Assembly: GCA_006386115.1 (NCBI GenBank)
Contig: VFIW01000164.1
Span: forward strand, 1-64,000
Source: Globisporangium splendens
Taxonomy: Eukaryota > Oomycota > Peronosporomycetes > Pythiales > Pythiaceae
Reading direction: 5' to 3'
Length of the DNA stretch: 64,000 nt
The position numbers and the translations under genes are program-made. Of this stretch, positions 9,805-20,167 are shown piece by piece. Position 1 is the stretch's first letter. The number at the start of each line of letters is the position of its first letter. Under the pieces are notes generated by a model. The model saw nothing but the letters and a program-made list of their open reading frames with translations, was not told the DNA's origin and did no database searches.

Positions 9805-10530
9805 GGTCGCTGGCGCACGATCGTATGGCAAAAGGGCGAGCGGCTGAATTGCGGTTCTGGACGGCGACACTGCGACGCTCTTGGTGCAGGAGCAGAGCTC
9901 CTCTTGGGCAGCGTGCTCTGCGCTTACGCGGCGGGCGCGTTCGGCAGCGCGAACGTCTCTTTCGCCCAAGCGAAGATCTCGTGCAGCTCGAGCTCCGATC
10001 AAGAAATGTTGCGGCGGCCGAAGAGATTGGTGATGCTTTAAAATGCTACTGGGTTGTATTCGCTGTGTATTGCACGAATAGGATGGCGTTGCACCGCTGA
10101 TGATGCAGCCAAATGTGAGCTCAACGCGTTGACGTGCACAACAGCCTCGTGGCTGCCGCTGTTATTGCTGCCGATCTGTTGCTGCTGCAACTGCGATCCA
10201 AGCTTTCGTAATGCGCGCTCGCCTCAGCGGATGATGTAGTGAATGGCAAGTGTTTAAAGTTGGCATGGCGACGTTTGATGTGGATCTTTTCAAATTTTTA
10301 GATTTGCTTTTTGTCGGATTATGACCAATCAGACCGCTGAAAAAGCGAAGTTTTATGTTGCACATGCGACAGATGAGAAGTTTGAGAGTGAAGAGCACCT
10401 TAAACTTCACGATATTGTGAATATTCTGATTCGAAGTCGGATTCTCAGAATACCGTAGTCAAGGCGGTACCCGTGAAGCACGAAACGCTCAGTTACTACT
10501 TTGGAACCGGTTTCTTCGTCTGATGCGTGC
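8180..10530 (-). repeat. Block M1' (inverted, truncated)
   Basis: Mirror image of the beginning of M2 (17122-19473). Positions 8180 and 19473 pair, with only a few base differences and a one-base indel in between. The coiled-coil half is missing, replaced by GyA. Confidence 0.9.
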
Positions 10531-11071
10531 TTTGAAGTTACTTTATAAGTTTTTTTGCGTTCACAATAAAACCCTGGAAGTTGACTTCACAATTTCTTCG
10601 TTCTAGGCGTGCACCATACCCATTACATGCACTATCCCGAGTGACTTCAAGAAGCAACAGCATCAAGGTACTCATTGATCACTCAGCGCACGAAGAAGAC
10701 GATGGGGTTTGCACCAAGAACGCAGCGTATCCTTCCATTGCCTAGACCAGGTTAGTTACGAGGGTACTGTTTACGCCTGCATATTCTTTTCTGCATATTC
10801 TGCACAAAGCGTGTTCGCCTTTGGTTACAAAAATCCGAGTTCTTAATCCATGTTACCTTTTCTGCATCAAGTCTGTCTTTTTCTAAAGTTAGCAAATTTC
10901 CGTTTTATTTTTCTGTGTATTAACCTCTAGTCCAACCATTCTTCGCTGCTTCAAACTACCTCACCTGCTCGGCTGCGCCAGACATAAAAGCCTTGTGAAT
11001 TGAAGAACGAATTGGGTGAGAGAATTTCTCTCACTGTCGAACTCCACGCCGTGATTTGTTTTGCCATCCAG
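9805..11071. other. hAT upstream region and left edge of P1, no gene seen
   Basis: Contains the 5' flank of the hAT copy and, from 10531 (TTTGAAGTTAC), the outer edge of palindrome P1. No convincing coding region. The last part is presumably the promoter of the Crinkler/HNH gene. The same segment recurs inverted at 16581-17848. Confidence 0.6.
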
Positions 11072-11824
11072 ATGGCGCAAAGGGTGTGGTTCCTTCTAGT
11101 GGATGCAAGCGGCAATGCACTGTCGTCAGCATCGTCTGTCCGACTGGCGAGCGACGATGTCGTTGACGACTTCCGGGACGCAGTGAAGGGCAAGTATGCC
11201 GATAGCCACCTCGTAGGAATCGCTCCGTCTGACCTCGTCATCTACGTGAACCGAGCGGCATTCGACGAGAAGCAGCAGCCACTGACACCAGGTGCAGCTA
11301 TCAGGACGTGCGATTCGTCAGAAAGCGATACACTTGTAGTGGAAGTGCCGAAGCGACAGTTTGTCGAGCCTGAGCTACTCGAACTTCAGCATGATCTTTT
11401 GCATCATGTGTTGCTGGATGCTCTATCGTCAACATCCGCTCAAAGCAACAAGTTTAAAACGGAGCTGTGCGCAACGTACAACTGCGGCCTTCCAAATGAA
11501 ATGGTTCGTTGCATGCTGTTGGATACGGCGCTCTCATCGGCAGTGGTGATTGCTTCTCATCTCTTTCGTCGAAGTAATGAGTTTCTATCTATGAAACTGA
11601 TGGGTATCCCTGATATTGATGATGTGCGAAACGGTTTGCTGCTGTTCAAGCCACTGGAGCTCGCGTCCGATCACTTCCAGATCAGCTTTATCTACGACAA
11701 GAGCAGTGATGAGTTTCGTCTGGAAGTTTTCGACCGATCACTGCGTCAACAGCGTCTTTTTGTAAAATTGGACGAGAACCAGCGCGACATACTGCTTCAG
11801 GGGCAAACTTTGCCGAAAAAATGA
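11072..11824 (+). CDS. Crinkler-type effector with HNH-like domain, copy 1
   Basis: 250 residues from ATG 11072; an upstream in-frame extension has no ATG. Residues 1-95 resemble the ubiquitin-like N-terminal domain of oomycete Crinklers (MAQRVWFLLVDASGNAL, DDFRDAVKGKY, ending TLVVEVP), which in that family serves secretion and delivery. Residues 130-225 resemble an HNH-type nuclease of the HNH_2 group: ASHLFRR (H163), DIDDVRNGLLLFKP (N187), then ELASDHFQ. The final histidine of the classical motif is replaced or displaced, so activity is uncertain. An in-frame TGA at 11822-11824 ends the protein, yet the same frame stays open to TAG at 12083-12085 and that part has the look of the domain's C-terminus. 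No classical signal peptide. The family call is from memory of motifs, moderately sure. Confidence 0.62.
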   Translation: MAQRVWFLLVDASGNALSSASSVRLASDDVVDDFRDAVKGKYADSHLVGIAPSDLVIYVNRAAFDEKQQPLTPGAAIRTCDSSESDTLVVEVPKRQFVEPELLELQHDLLHHVLLDALSSTSAQSNKFKTELCATYNCGLPNEMVRCMLLDTALSSAVVIASHLFRRSNEFLSMKLMGIPDIDDVRNGLLLFKPLELASDHFQISFIYDKSSDEFRLEVFDRSLRQQRLFVKLDENQRDILLQGQTLPKK

Positions 11825-12085
11825 AAGTCCAGAGGTCCAAGACTTGCACCTGACACAAACTTTGATCTCCAAACAACACTTGGAGACATTGAGGGTCATC
11901 CACTCCGTTTCAAGTCTATTGAACGTCCCTACAAGCGCTGCTTGAATTTGCAAGCCCGAGTAGCTCGAATGACGGCACTCAAGGAGATGTGGATTGGCTC
12001 AGATGAGGATAAATTTGAAGACTCTTGGTCGGAAGGAATGTCGCTGGCCGAAAAGATGGATTTCTATTACTCGAGCGGAAGCTAG
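11825..12085 (+). pseudogene. In-frame continuation beyond TGA, Crinkler/HNH copy 1
   Basis: After the TGA at 11822-11824 the same frame runs for 86 codons to TAG. It contains GDIEGHPLRF and RPYKRCLNLQAR, which resemble the closing segment of HNH_2-type proteins. Either the gene carries a nonsense mutation older than the amplification, or the stop is read through, or a small intron is spliced. All six copies show the same stop and the same open continuation. Confidence 0.5.
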
Positions 12086-12319
12086 AGATGCCTTGAACGT
12101 TGATGATTGCCTTTCAAGAATATTTACTATCAGCTGACCAAGACCACAGCACATCTAAATTGTCTAGTTGCATTATTGAAGCTCAGACGAGCTCTCAGTG
12201 CTCCGTAACATACGTCAGCAAACAATTCGTTGCAATGAGTCACAAGTCGTCAAAGTGCAGTAAGTAAAATAACACGCCCAAGATGTCTTAATCCACAATG
12301 GATTAGCTGGAAGAAAGGA

Positions 12320-13342
12320 TCAGTTTTCAGGGATCACCTCGATGATGATCTTCCCTCGCGCGCGGTTGCTCATCTGGATCTTCACACCATCGAGCACGTG
12401 CTCGAAGCTGTGCACCGAGTCAACGGACATCTTCAGCTCGCCAGCTTCAATGTGTTTCGTGAGCCTCACCAGATCCGTCGCACGCGGCTTGCAGCGCACT
12501 TCAATGAGCTCGGCGCCGATGGGCGACTCGATCGGGTCATTTTGTTCCCTGATGGTGAGAAACTTGCCGGTTTGTGGCTTCAAGATGGTCTGAGCGGCGT
12601 CGTTCCATGCGTTCGGCTCGACGCCGCAGTCGTAGATGACGTCGATCGAGTGTCGTTCGAGCACGTCGACCCACTTGTGCGTCGTGTAGTCGATGACTTT
12701 GTCGGCGCCAAACGCCTTGACGAGGTCCGTGTTGCGCGCACTCGTCGTCGTGACCACGAACGCGCCGTACAACTTGGCGAGTTGGATGCCGAAGGAGCCC
12801 GTGGCACTGCTGCCGCCGAGGACGAGCACGCGGTCGCCTCGCTTGACTTGACCAAACTCGACAAGAACCTGGAAGCTCGTGAGCGCCGCCACGGGGACGC
12901 CAGCTGCCTCGTTGAACGACAGGTTCGTGGGTTTCCGAGCCACCGAGTTGGCGTCCAGGTCCACGTACTCTGCGATCGTGCCGAGCGAACCGTAGTACGC
13001 CATGGCGAACACGGCGTCGCCGACCTGGAGGTCTGAGGTTCGTGGCACGTCGGCACCGATGGCGACGATCACGCCGGCGGCGTCGAATCCGAGGCGCGAC
13101 GGGTTTTCGGGAGTCGGGTTCGATGTTGTCGGTGGGAACGCGAGTCCCCACTGGATGATGCTGCAGTCGATGGGGTTGAGCGCGGCCGCGTGCACTTTGA
13201 TGCGCACGTAGCCTGGCTGCAGAGGCTTGTGCGTGACGTCGGACCGGAGCTTGATGAGTTCGCGCGCGTCGCCAAACGCTTCGTGGACGTAGGCTCGGAA
13301 TGTGTCAGGGATTGAACTTGAAGTGGCCGTGGTTGCCGACAT
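12320..13342 (-). CDS. Zinc-independent MDR oxidoreductase (quinone reductase-like), copy 1
   Basis: 340 residues from ATG 13342, the start that fits the family length; the frame is open 46 codons upstream to another ATG. Medium-chain dehydrogenase/reductase fold: GroES-like N-terminal half (HAAALNPIDC, then FDAAGVIVAIG) and a Rossmann half with the NAD(P)H loop LGGSSATGSFG (residues 175-185). Catalytic and structural zinc ligands of alcohol dehydrogenases are missing, as in quinone oxidoreductase and RTN4IP1-like proteins. It would reduce quinones or enones with NADPH. It converges on the Crinkler/HNH gene (235 bp from the end of that gene's extended frame) and diverges from copy 2 across the palindrome axis. 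Variant R265. Confidence 0.85.
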   Translation of the reverse strand: MSATTATSSSIPDTFRAYVHEAFGDARELIKLRSDVTHKPLQPGYVRIKVHAAALNPIDCSIIQWGLAFPPTTSNPTPENPSRLGFDAAGVIVAIGADVPRTSDLQVGDAVFAMAYYGSLGTIAEYVDLDANSVARKPTNLSFNEAAGVPVAALTSFQVLVEFGQVKRGDRVLVLGGSSATGSFGIQLAKLYGAFVVTTTSARNTDLVKAFGADKVIDYTTHKWVDVLERHSIDVIYDCGVEPNAWNDAAQTILKPQTGKFLTIREQNDPIESPIGAELIEVRCKPRATDLVRLTKHIEAGELKMSVDSVHSFEHVLDGVKIQMSNRARGKIIIEVIPEN

Positions 13343-14309
13343 GTTGAAGTGACTGGGAGTGTCGCTGTTGGTAGTGTCGAGTTGGAGGCAAATTGAGGAA
13401 TGAGTCGAAAACGGTGCAAGAGAAGAATGCACGACGGAGGCAGCAGCACCTCGGCATTGCTCACCAGGCCGTGTGGCCACTGTATTGTGTGTGTGTGTGT
13501 CTGTTTGCTTGCTGGGGCTTCTTTGAGAGACACTGCGCCTGTGTTATCGCAAGAAAAGTGAACTGGTGTCTGATTATTGCTCGGATCCATTGATTATGAG
13601 GCTGGTTTACCATCACTCCGCAATGTGTCCACTTCGTAAACACGCGTGGCTGTGCTTCGGTATCACTGATGCAAGTCAGTTGTTGCCGCAGTTTGGCCAA
13701 CATTAGAATAGATTATAGCATCATCTTAAACAGGGTTTCATTTGTGTCAGCCATTCGCAACTGTCCTCCAAGATACGACCATCACTCTCAGGTGACCAGC
13801 ATAAACATACCTTGCGTCCAATAATCTTATTGGCACGCAAGGTATGTTTATGCTGGTCACCTGAGAGTGATGGTCGTATCTTGGAGGACAGTTGCGAATG
13901 GCTGACACAAATGAAACCCTGTTTAAGATGATGCTATAATCTATTCTAATGTTGGCCAAACTGCGGCAACAACTGACTTGCATCAGTGATACCGAAGCAC
14001 AGCCACGCGTGTTTACGAAGTGGACACATTGCGGAGTGATGGTAAACCAGCCTCATAATCAATGGATCCGAGCAATAATCAGACACCAGTTCACTTTTCT
14101 TGCGATAACACAGGCGCAGTGTCTCTCAAAGAAGCCCCAGCAAGCAAACAGACACACACACACACAATACAGTGGCCACACGGCCTGGTGAGCAATGCCG
14201 AGGTGCTGCTGCCTCCGTCGTGCATTCTTCTCTTGCACCGTTTTCGACTCATTCCTCAATTTGCCTCCAACTCGACACTACCAACAGCGACACTCCCAGT
14301 CACTTCAAC
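13343..14309. promoter_or_regulatory. P1 axis: shared region between two divergent oxidoreductase genes
   Basis: 967 bp between the two start codons. It holds a short TG/CA dinucleotide run on each side (near 13486 and 14150) and the mirror axis. It must contain both promoters, each the mirror image of the other. No other gene is supported. Confidence 0.6.
13811..13841. repeat. P1 hairpin centre
   Basis: CTTGCGT pairs with ACGCAAG and CCAATAA with TTATTGG, leaving a 2-base loop (13825-13826) and one bulged C. A loop this small means the two arms are joined almost directly. Confidence 0.95.
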
Positions 14310-15332
14310 ATGTCGGCAACCACGGCCACTTCAAGTTCAATCCCTGACACATTCCGAGCCTACGTCCACGAAGCGTTTGGCGACGCGCGCGAACTCATCA
14401 AGCTCCGGTCCGACGTCACGCACAAGCCTCTGCAGCCAGGCTACGTGCGCATCAAAGTGCACGCGGCCGCGCTCAACCCCATCGACTGCAGCATCATCCA
14501 GTGGGGACTCGCGTTCCCACCGACAACATCGAACCCGACTCCCGAAAACCCGTCGCGCCTCGGATTCGACGCCGCCGGCGTGATCGTCGCCATCGGTGCC
14601 GACGTGCCACGAACCTCAGACCTCCAGGTCGGCGACGCCGTGTTCGCCATGGCGTACTACGGTTCGCTCGGCACGATCGCAGAGTACGTGGACCTGGACG
14701 CCAACTCGGTGGCTCGGAAACCCACGAACCTGTCGTTCAACGAGGCAGCTGGCGTCCCCGTGGCGGCGCTCACGAGCTTCCAGGTTCTTGTCGAGTTTGG
14801 TCAAGTCAAGCGAGGCGACCGCGTGCTCGTCCTCGGCGGCAGCAGTGCCACGGGCTCCTTCGGCATCCAACTCGCCAAGTTGTACGGCGCGTTCGTGGTC
14901 ACGACGACGAGTGCGCGCAACACGGACCTCGTCAAGGCGTTTGGCGCCGACAAAGTCATCGACTACACGACGCACAAGTGGGTCGACGTGCTCGAACGAC
15001 ACTCGATCGACGTCATCTACGACTGCGGCGTCGAGCCGAACGCATGGAACGACGCCGCTCAGACCATCTTGAAGCCACAAACCGGCAAGTTTCTCACCAT
15101 CAGGGAACAAAATGACCCGATCGAGTCGCCCATCGGCGCCGAGCTCATTGAAGTGCGCTGCAAGCCGCGTGCGACGGATCTGGTGAGGCTCACGAAACAC
15201 ATTGAAGCTGGCGAGCTGAAGATGTCCGTTGACTCGGTGCACAGCTTCGAGCACGTGCTCGATGGTGTGAAGATCCAGATGAGCAACCGCGCGCGAGGGA
15301 AGATCATCATCGAGGTGATCCCTGAAAACTGA
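14310..15332 (+). CDS. Zinc-independent MDR oxidoreductase, copy 2
   Basis: Mirror copy of copy 1 in P1: 340 residues, same NAD(P)H loop, variant R265. The predicted protein is identical to copy 1. The frame is open upstream from 14172, but that part is low-complexity and the internal ATG fits the family. Confidence 0.85.
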   Translation: MSATTATSSSIPDTFRAYVHEAFGDARELIKLRSDVTHKPLQPGYVRIKVHAAALNPIDCSIIQWGLAFPPTTSNPTPENPSRLGFDAAGVIVAIGADVPRTSDLQVGDAVFAMAYYGSLGTIAEYVDLDANSVARKPTNLSFNEAAGVPVAALTSFQVLVEFGQVKRGDRVLVLGGSSATGSFGIQLAKLYGAFVVTTTSARNTDLVKAFGADKVIDYTTHKWVDVLERHSIDVIYDCGVEPNAWNDAAQTILKPQTGKFLTIREQNDPIESPIGAELIEVRCKPRATDLVRLTKHIEAGELKMSVDSVHSFEHVLDGVKIQMSNRARGKIIIEVIPEN

Positions 15333-15566
15333 TCCTTTCTTCCAGCTAATCCATTGTGGATTAAGACATCTTGGGCGTGTTATTTTACTTACTGCACTTT
15401 GACGACTTGTGACTCATTGCAACGAATTGTTTGCTGACGTATGTTACGGAGCACTGAGAGCTCGTCTGAGCTTCAATAATGCAACTAGACAATTTAGATG
15501 TGCTGTGGTCTTGGTCAGCTGATAGTAAATATTCTTGAAAGGCAATCATCAACGTTCAAGGCATCT

Positions 15567-15827
15567 CTAGCTTCCGCTCGAGTAATAGAAATCCATCTTT
15601 TCGGCCAGCGACATTCCTTCCGACCAAGAGTCTTCAAATTTATCCTCATCTGAGCCAATCCACATCTCCTTGAGTGCCGTCATTCGAGCTACTCGGGCTT
15701 GCAAATTCAAGCAGCGCTTGTAGGGACGTTCAATAGACTTGAAACGGAGTGGATGACCCTCAATGTCTCCAAGTGTTGTTTGGAGATCAAAGTTTGTGTC
15801 AGGTGCAAGTCTTGGACCTCTGGACTT
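15567..15827 (-). pseudogene. In-frame continuation beyond TGA, Crinkler/HNH copy 2
   Basis: Same open continuation as at 11825-12085, mirrored. Stop TGA at 15828-15830, final TAG at 15567-15569. Confidence 0.5.
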
Positions 15828-16580
15828 TCATTTTTTCGGCAAAGTTTGCCCCTGAAGCAGTATGTCGCGCTGGTTCTCGTCCAATTTTACAAAAAGACGC
15901 TGTTGACGCAGTGATCGGTCGAAAACTTCCAGACGAAACTCATCACTGCTCTTGTCGTAGATAAAGCTGATCTGGAAGTGATCGGACGCGAGCTCCAGTG
16001 GCTTGAACAGCAGCAAACCGTTTCGCACATCATCAATATCAGGGATACCCATCAGTTTCATAGATAGAAACTCATTACTTCGACGAAAGAGATGAGAAGC
16101 AATCACCACTGCCGATGAGAGCGCCGTATCCAACAGCATGCAACGAACCATTTCATTTGGAAGGCCGCAGTTGTACGTTGCGCACAGCTCCGTTTTAAAC
16201 TTGTTGCTTTGAGCGGATGTTGACGATAGAGCATCCAGCAACACATGATGCAAAAGATCATGCTGAAGTTCGAGTAGCTCAGGCTCGACAAACTGTCGCT
16301 TCGGCACTTCCACTACAAGTGTATCGCTTTCTGACGAATCGCACGTCCTGATAGCTGCACCTGGTGTCAGTGGCTGCTGCTTCTCGTCGAATGCCGCTCG
16401 GTTCACGTAGATGACGAGGTCAGACGGAGCGATTCCTACGAGGTGGCTATCGGCATACTTGCCCTTCACTGCGTCCCGGAAGTCGTCAACGACATCGTCG
16501 CTCGCCAGTCGGACAGACGATGCTGACGACAGTGCATTGCCGCTTGCATCCACTAGAAGGAACCACACCCTTTGCGCCAT
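15828..16580 (-). CDS. Crinkler-type effector with HNH-like domain, copy 2
   Basis: Right arm of P1; predicted 250 residues, N137, identical to copy 1. It diverges from the M2 hAT gene with 1.27 kb between the start codons. Confidence 0.62.
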   Translation of the reverse strand: MAQRVWFLLVDASGNALSSASSVRLASDDVVDDFRDAVKGKYADSHLVGIAPSDLVIYVNRAAFDEKQQPLTPGAAIRTCDSSESDTLVVEVPKRQFVEPELLELQHDLLHHVLLDALSSTSAQSNKFKTELCATYNCGLPNEMVRCMLLDTALSSAVVIASHLFRRSNEFLSMKLMGIPDIDDVRNGLLLFKPLELASDHFQISFIYDKSSDEFRLEVFDRSLRQQRLFVKLDENQRDILLQGQTLPKK

Positions 16581-17848
16581 CTGGATGGCAAAACAAATCA
16601 CGGCGTGGAGTTCGACAGTGAGAGAAATTCTCTCACCCAATTCGTTCTTCAATTCACAAGGCTTTTATGTCTGGCGCAGCCGAGCAGGTGAGGTAGTTTG
16701 AAGCAGCAAAGAATGGTTGGACTAGAGGTTAATACACAGAAAAATAAAACGGAAATTTGCTAACTTTAGAAAAAGACAGACTTGATGCAGAAAAGGTAAC
16801 ATGGATTAAGAACTCGGATTTTTGTAACCAAAGGCGAACACGCTTTGTGCAGAATATGCAGAAAAGAATATGCAGGCGTAAACAGTACCCTCGTAACTAA
16901 CCTGGTCTAGGCAATGGAAGGATACGCTGCGTTCTTGGTGCAAACCCCATCGTCTTCTTCGTGCGCTGAGTGATCAATGAGTACCTTGATGCTGTTGCTT
17001 CTTGAAGTCACTCGGGATAGTGCATGCAATGGGTATGGTGCACGCCTAGAACGAAGAAATTGTGAAGTCAACTTCCAGGGTTTTATTGTGAACGCAAAAA
17101 AACTTATAAAGTAACTTCAAAGCACGCATCAGACGAAGAAACCGGTTTCAAAGTAGTAACTGAGCGTTTCGTGCTTCACGGGTACCGCCTTGACTACGGT
17201 ATTCTGAGAATCCGACTTCGAATCAGAATATTCACAATATCGTGAAGTTTAAGGTGCTCTTCACTCTCAAACTTCTCATCTGTCGCATGTGCAACATAAA
17301 ACTTCGCTTTTTCAGCGGTCTGATTGGTCATAATCCGACAAAAAGCAAATCTAAAAATTTGAAAAGATCCACATCAAACGTCGCCATGCCAACTTTAAAC
17401 ACTTGCCATTCACTACATCATCCGCTGAGGCGAGCGCGCATTACGAAAGCTTGGATCGCAGTTGCAGCAGCAACAGATCGGCAGCAATAACAGCGGCAGC
17501 CACGAGGCTGTTGTGCACGTCAACGCGTTGAGCTCACATTTGGCTGCATCATCAGCGGTGCAACGCCATCCTATTCGTGCAATACACAGCGAATACAACC
17601 CAGTAGCATTTTAAAGCATCACCAATCTCTTCGGCCGCCGCAACATTTCTTGATCGGAGCTCGAGCTGCACGAGATCTTCGCTTGGGCGAAAGAGACGTT
17701 CGCGCTGCCGAACGCGCCCGCCGCGTAAGCGCAGAGCACGCTGCCCAAGAGGAGCTCTGCTCCTGCACCAAGAGCGTCGCAGTGTCGCCGTCCAGAACCT
17801 GCAATTCAGCCGCTCGCACTTTTGCCATACGATCGTGCGCCAGCGACC
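16581..17848. other. Right edge of P1 and hAT upstream region, no gene seen
   Basis: Mirror of 9805-11071. P1 ends at 17121 (GTAACTTCAAA); from 17122 the M2 block begins. A one-base insertion near 17803 relative to the other copies shortens the frame open upstream of the hAT ATG. Confidence 0.6.
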
Positions 17849-20133
17849 ATGGAGGCACCACCGGCCGTCGAAGACGCAATCCAGAGATTTAATCCTGGAG
17901 CAAGAACCGATATTGCATTGGCTTCGAAGGAGCCTGGGGAGCGATCAATCATATTTGTGTGGGGCGTTCGCGTGACCTGTGGTGACCAAAAAGAGATCGG
18001 ATGGGTGTGCTTGGCGTCGCAACACTGCCATGACAACTGGGCTGTTATCCCCCTCTATAGTGGAAGAACGTCCAACGCGACAAAACACCTTAAGGACGCA
18101 CACAACATTACGTCAGACAAGACTCAAGCTGAGGCCGCTAAGAAGCGAACACGTGAAGATGAGATGGAGGACCTGAAAAGTAGTATCATGTTTCGTGACG
18201 ATCCTGCCCGCCTGAGACTCCTGCTGGAAACTCGTCGGATCGTGCTCAACAGCTTACCGTTCCGAGCAGGTGAGTACTGCGACTCTATGCTGACCAACGA
18301 CCTCATCGTCAAAGACCAGTTTCGCACTGTTATCAATGCAAAAACCGTGATGCATTCGATTATCGAGATGTACGCTGCAGTCAAGCGAGAGATCAAGCAG
18401 CGTCTACGAAAGAGTGTGCAAGATGGTGCCAAATCGTTGACGATGGTAGCAGATTTCTGGACATGCAAGCCGCAGCATGCCAAGTATCTCGGCGTGCGTG
18501 TGTATTTCGTGGATGAGAAATGGAAATTCAACTCGGTGGTGCTCGGAACGCGCCGCTTCAATCCTGCATACGGTGATCGTGAAGCAGGGATTCGCCGTCC
18601 GTTTAAGAGGTGGATCGCGGATATGCTGAGTGACTTTGGATTGTCATCTGACAACTTCTTTGGTGCAATGAGCGATGGTGGCTCAGATGTAAAGTGGATG
18701 ATGAACGAAGGGCTCAGCTTGTAATGGGAGTGGTTCATTCCCACATGACATACGCGGCCACAAAGTGGGCTTGTGGGTTGGTCGACAATAAGTCGGATTC
18801 ACACAACATCGAGATGACTGAACTGGTAGAGCGGATCAAGAAGACTATTTGCACTGTACGAGACGTGGAAAAGATGGGCGACCTCTTTCAAGCTCTTTGC
18901 CAATTTCAAGGGTGTGGAAAAAAGACGCGTCTGCTCGACTACAGCTCGCACCGTTTCTTGGGTTTGACACGCGTGATAGAGCGCATTCGGCAGCTCTGGG
19001 GTCCGCTGGAAGAGTTTTTTCGAGCGCGCGCGGATCGCTACGCTTTGCTGCGAGACCAGTCCTCTCCTCCTACACCATTTCTATTGGCTGCTGACAAGCA
19101 GAATCTTTCCCAGCTCCTGTCGTTACTCATCCCTATTCACGCGTTAAACCGAAAGAGCCAAGCAGAAGCTGCGCATCAGGTGGGCTCGCTTCTTGTGCTG
19201 TATCGTCTGCGCACAGTAACATTGGATGCCACACAATCTCTCAGAGACTGTCAATCTCCTGGTCAGACTCCGAAGCATCCAGCGCCACATGAGCTCACCC
19301 CGCTGGTTGCAAAAACTCGCCGATTACTTGCTGAAGCCTTCGACAATCGCTTTTTTAATCGATACACAGATCCTGCTGCCCGCAGAAAGCAGCCGTTCGT
19401 GTTTGAGACCCAGCTCTTTCTAGAACCACGGTTCAAGGGTCTCGACAAAAATCTGTCGAAAGTAGTGAGATTCTGTAATGTGGCGCGTGGGGTGGCGCCG
19501 GAAGCAAGCAATCGAGTCGTCGATTCAGTAAAGCTGACGATACTAAACAACGTGAGGAAAACGGTGGTGGTAAGTATGGCTGAGGAAATCGTGGAGACCG
19601 TCATTCCTGCGGCTTCGCCTCAAACAGCTTTCTCCGATGAGCTGCTGGACATGTTTGGAGCTGGTGCTCTGCAAGACAGCGTCAACATTGCCGACGTTCG
19701 TGAAAGTCGTGTTGAAGAGGAGCTCCAGCGATGGATGGCGGAGCCGACAACGCAATGTGAGTCTGTTCTTGACTTTTGACAACGGCAAGCAGCTTCAAGT
19801 AACTACAAATTCCTACCTGAAGTGGCGAAAACCGTGTTTGGGTTTCCAACATCTTCCGCTCAAATCGAGCGCGATTTTGGTGGATGTGGAAGGATGGTAA
19901 CAAACCACCGAGTCAGTTTAGGAGATCCTAGCGTCGAAATGAGCTCCTTTCTGAACTGCAACCGCGATTGTATTCAGCTTTCTCAGTGTGACAAGATCCC
20001 AGTTGATACGATTGCGGCTCATATTCCATCCCACGTTCTCGTGGGTATCGATGACGATATGGATAGTGGCGTCGATCAAGAAATCATCCAGACATTTTCA
20101 AGTGCGAGCTTTGATGATGAAGTGGAGTGTTAA
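17849..20133 (+). pseudogene. hAT transposase pseudogene, M2 copy (longest)
   Basis: Cut-and-paste transposase of the hAT superfamily, decayed. From ATG 17849: BED-like zinc finger at residues 54-85 (C54, C60, H80, H85), a core with MVADFWTCKPQHAKYLGV and DFGLSSDNFFGAMSDGG, and at the end a hAT dimerisation motif (SAQIERDFGGCGRMVTNHR, then FLNCNRD). It is broken by TAA at 18722-18724, a frame change just after (needed before HMTYAATKWACG), and TGA at 19777-19779. Unlike the other copies it has TTG, not TAG, after MLSDFG. It ends 34 bp before the end of the coiled-coil gene. The C-terminal dimerisation motif makes the family call firm. Confidence 0.88.
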
Positions 20134-20167
20134 GCAGCAGATTGATTGTGATATGCATGTGTTCACG

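Larger units (their letters stand above)
10531..17121. repeat. Block P1: 6.59-kb palindrome
   Basis: An inverted dimer with ends TTTGAAGTTAC and GTAACTTCAAA, mirror axis between 13825 and 13826. Each 3.3-kb arm holds one Crinkler/HNH gene and one oxidoreductase gene, convergent to each other. The symmetry continues outward into M1' and M2, giving total arms of about 5.65 kb on each side of the axis. Confidence 0.95.

Noticed and set aside
12398..13036. A 212-codon frame on the strand opposite the reductase, repeated in all copies
   Set aside because: It is the shadow of a GC-rich coding frame; the reductase has clear family motifs and this frame has none.
14172..14309. Longer reductase with 46 more N-terminal residues
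   Set aside because: The added part is low-complexity, contains the dinucleotide-repeat area just upstream and varies among copies; the internal ATG fits the family.
14501..15115. Arg-rich 204-codon frame within the reductase gene
   Set aside because: Same region, other frame; extreme R, P and H content typical of an out-of-frame reading.
10531..17121. P block as an autonomous mobile element
   Set aside because: Ends are defined only by the block borders, no duplication of target is seen and no enzyme is encoded in it.
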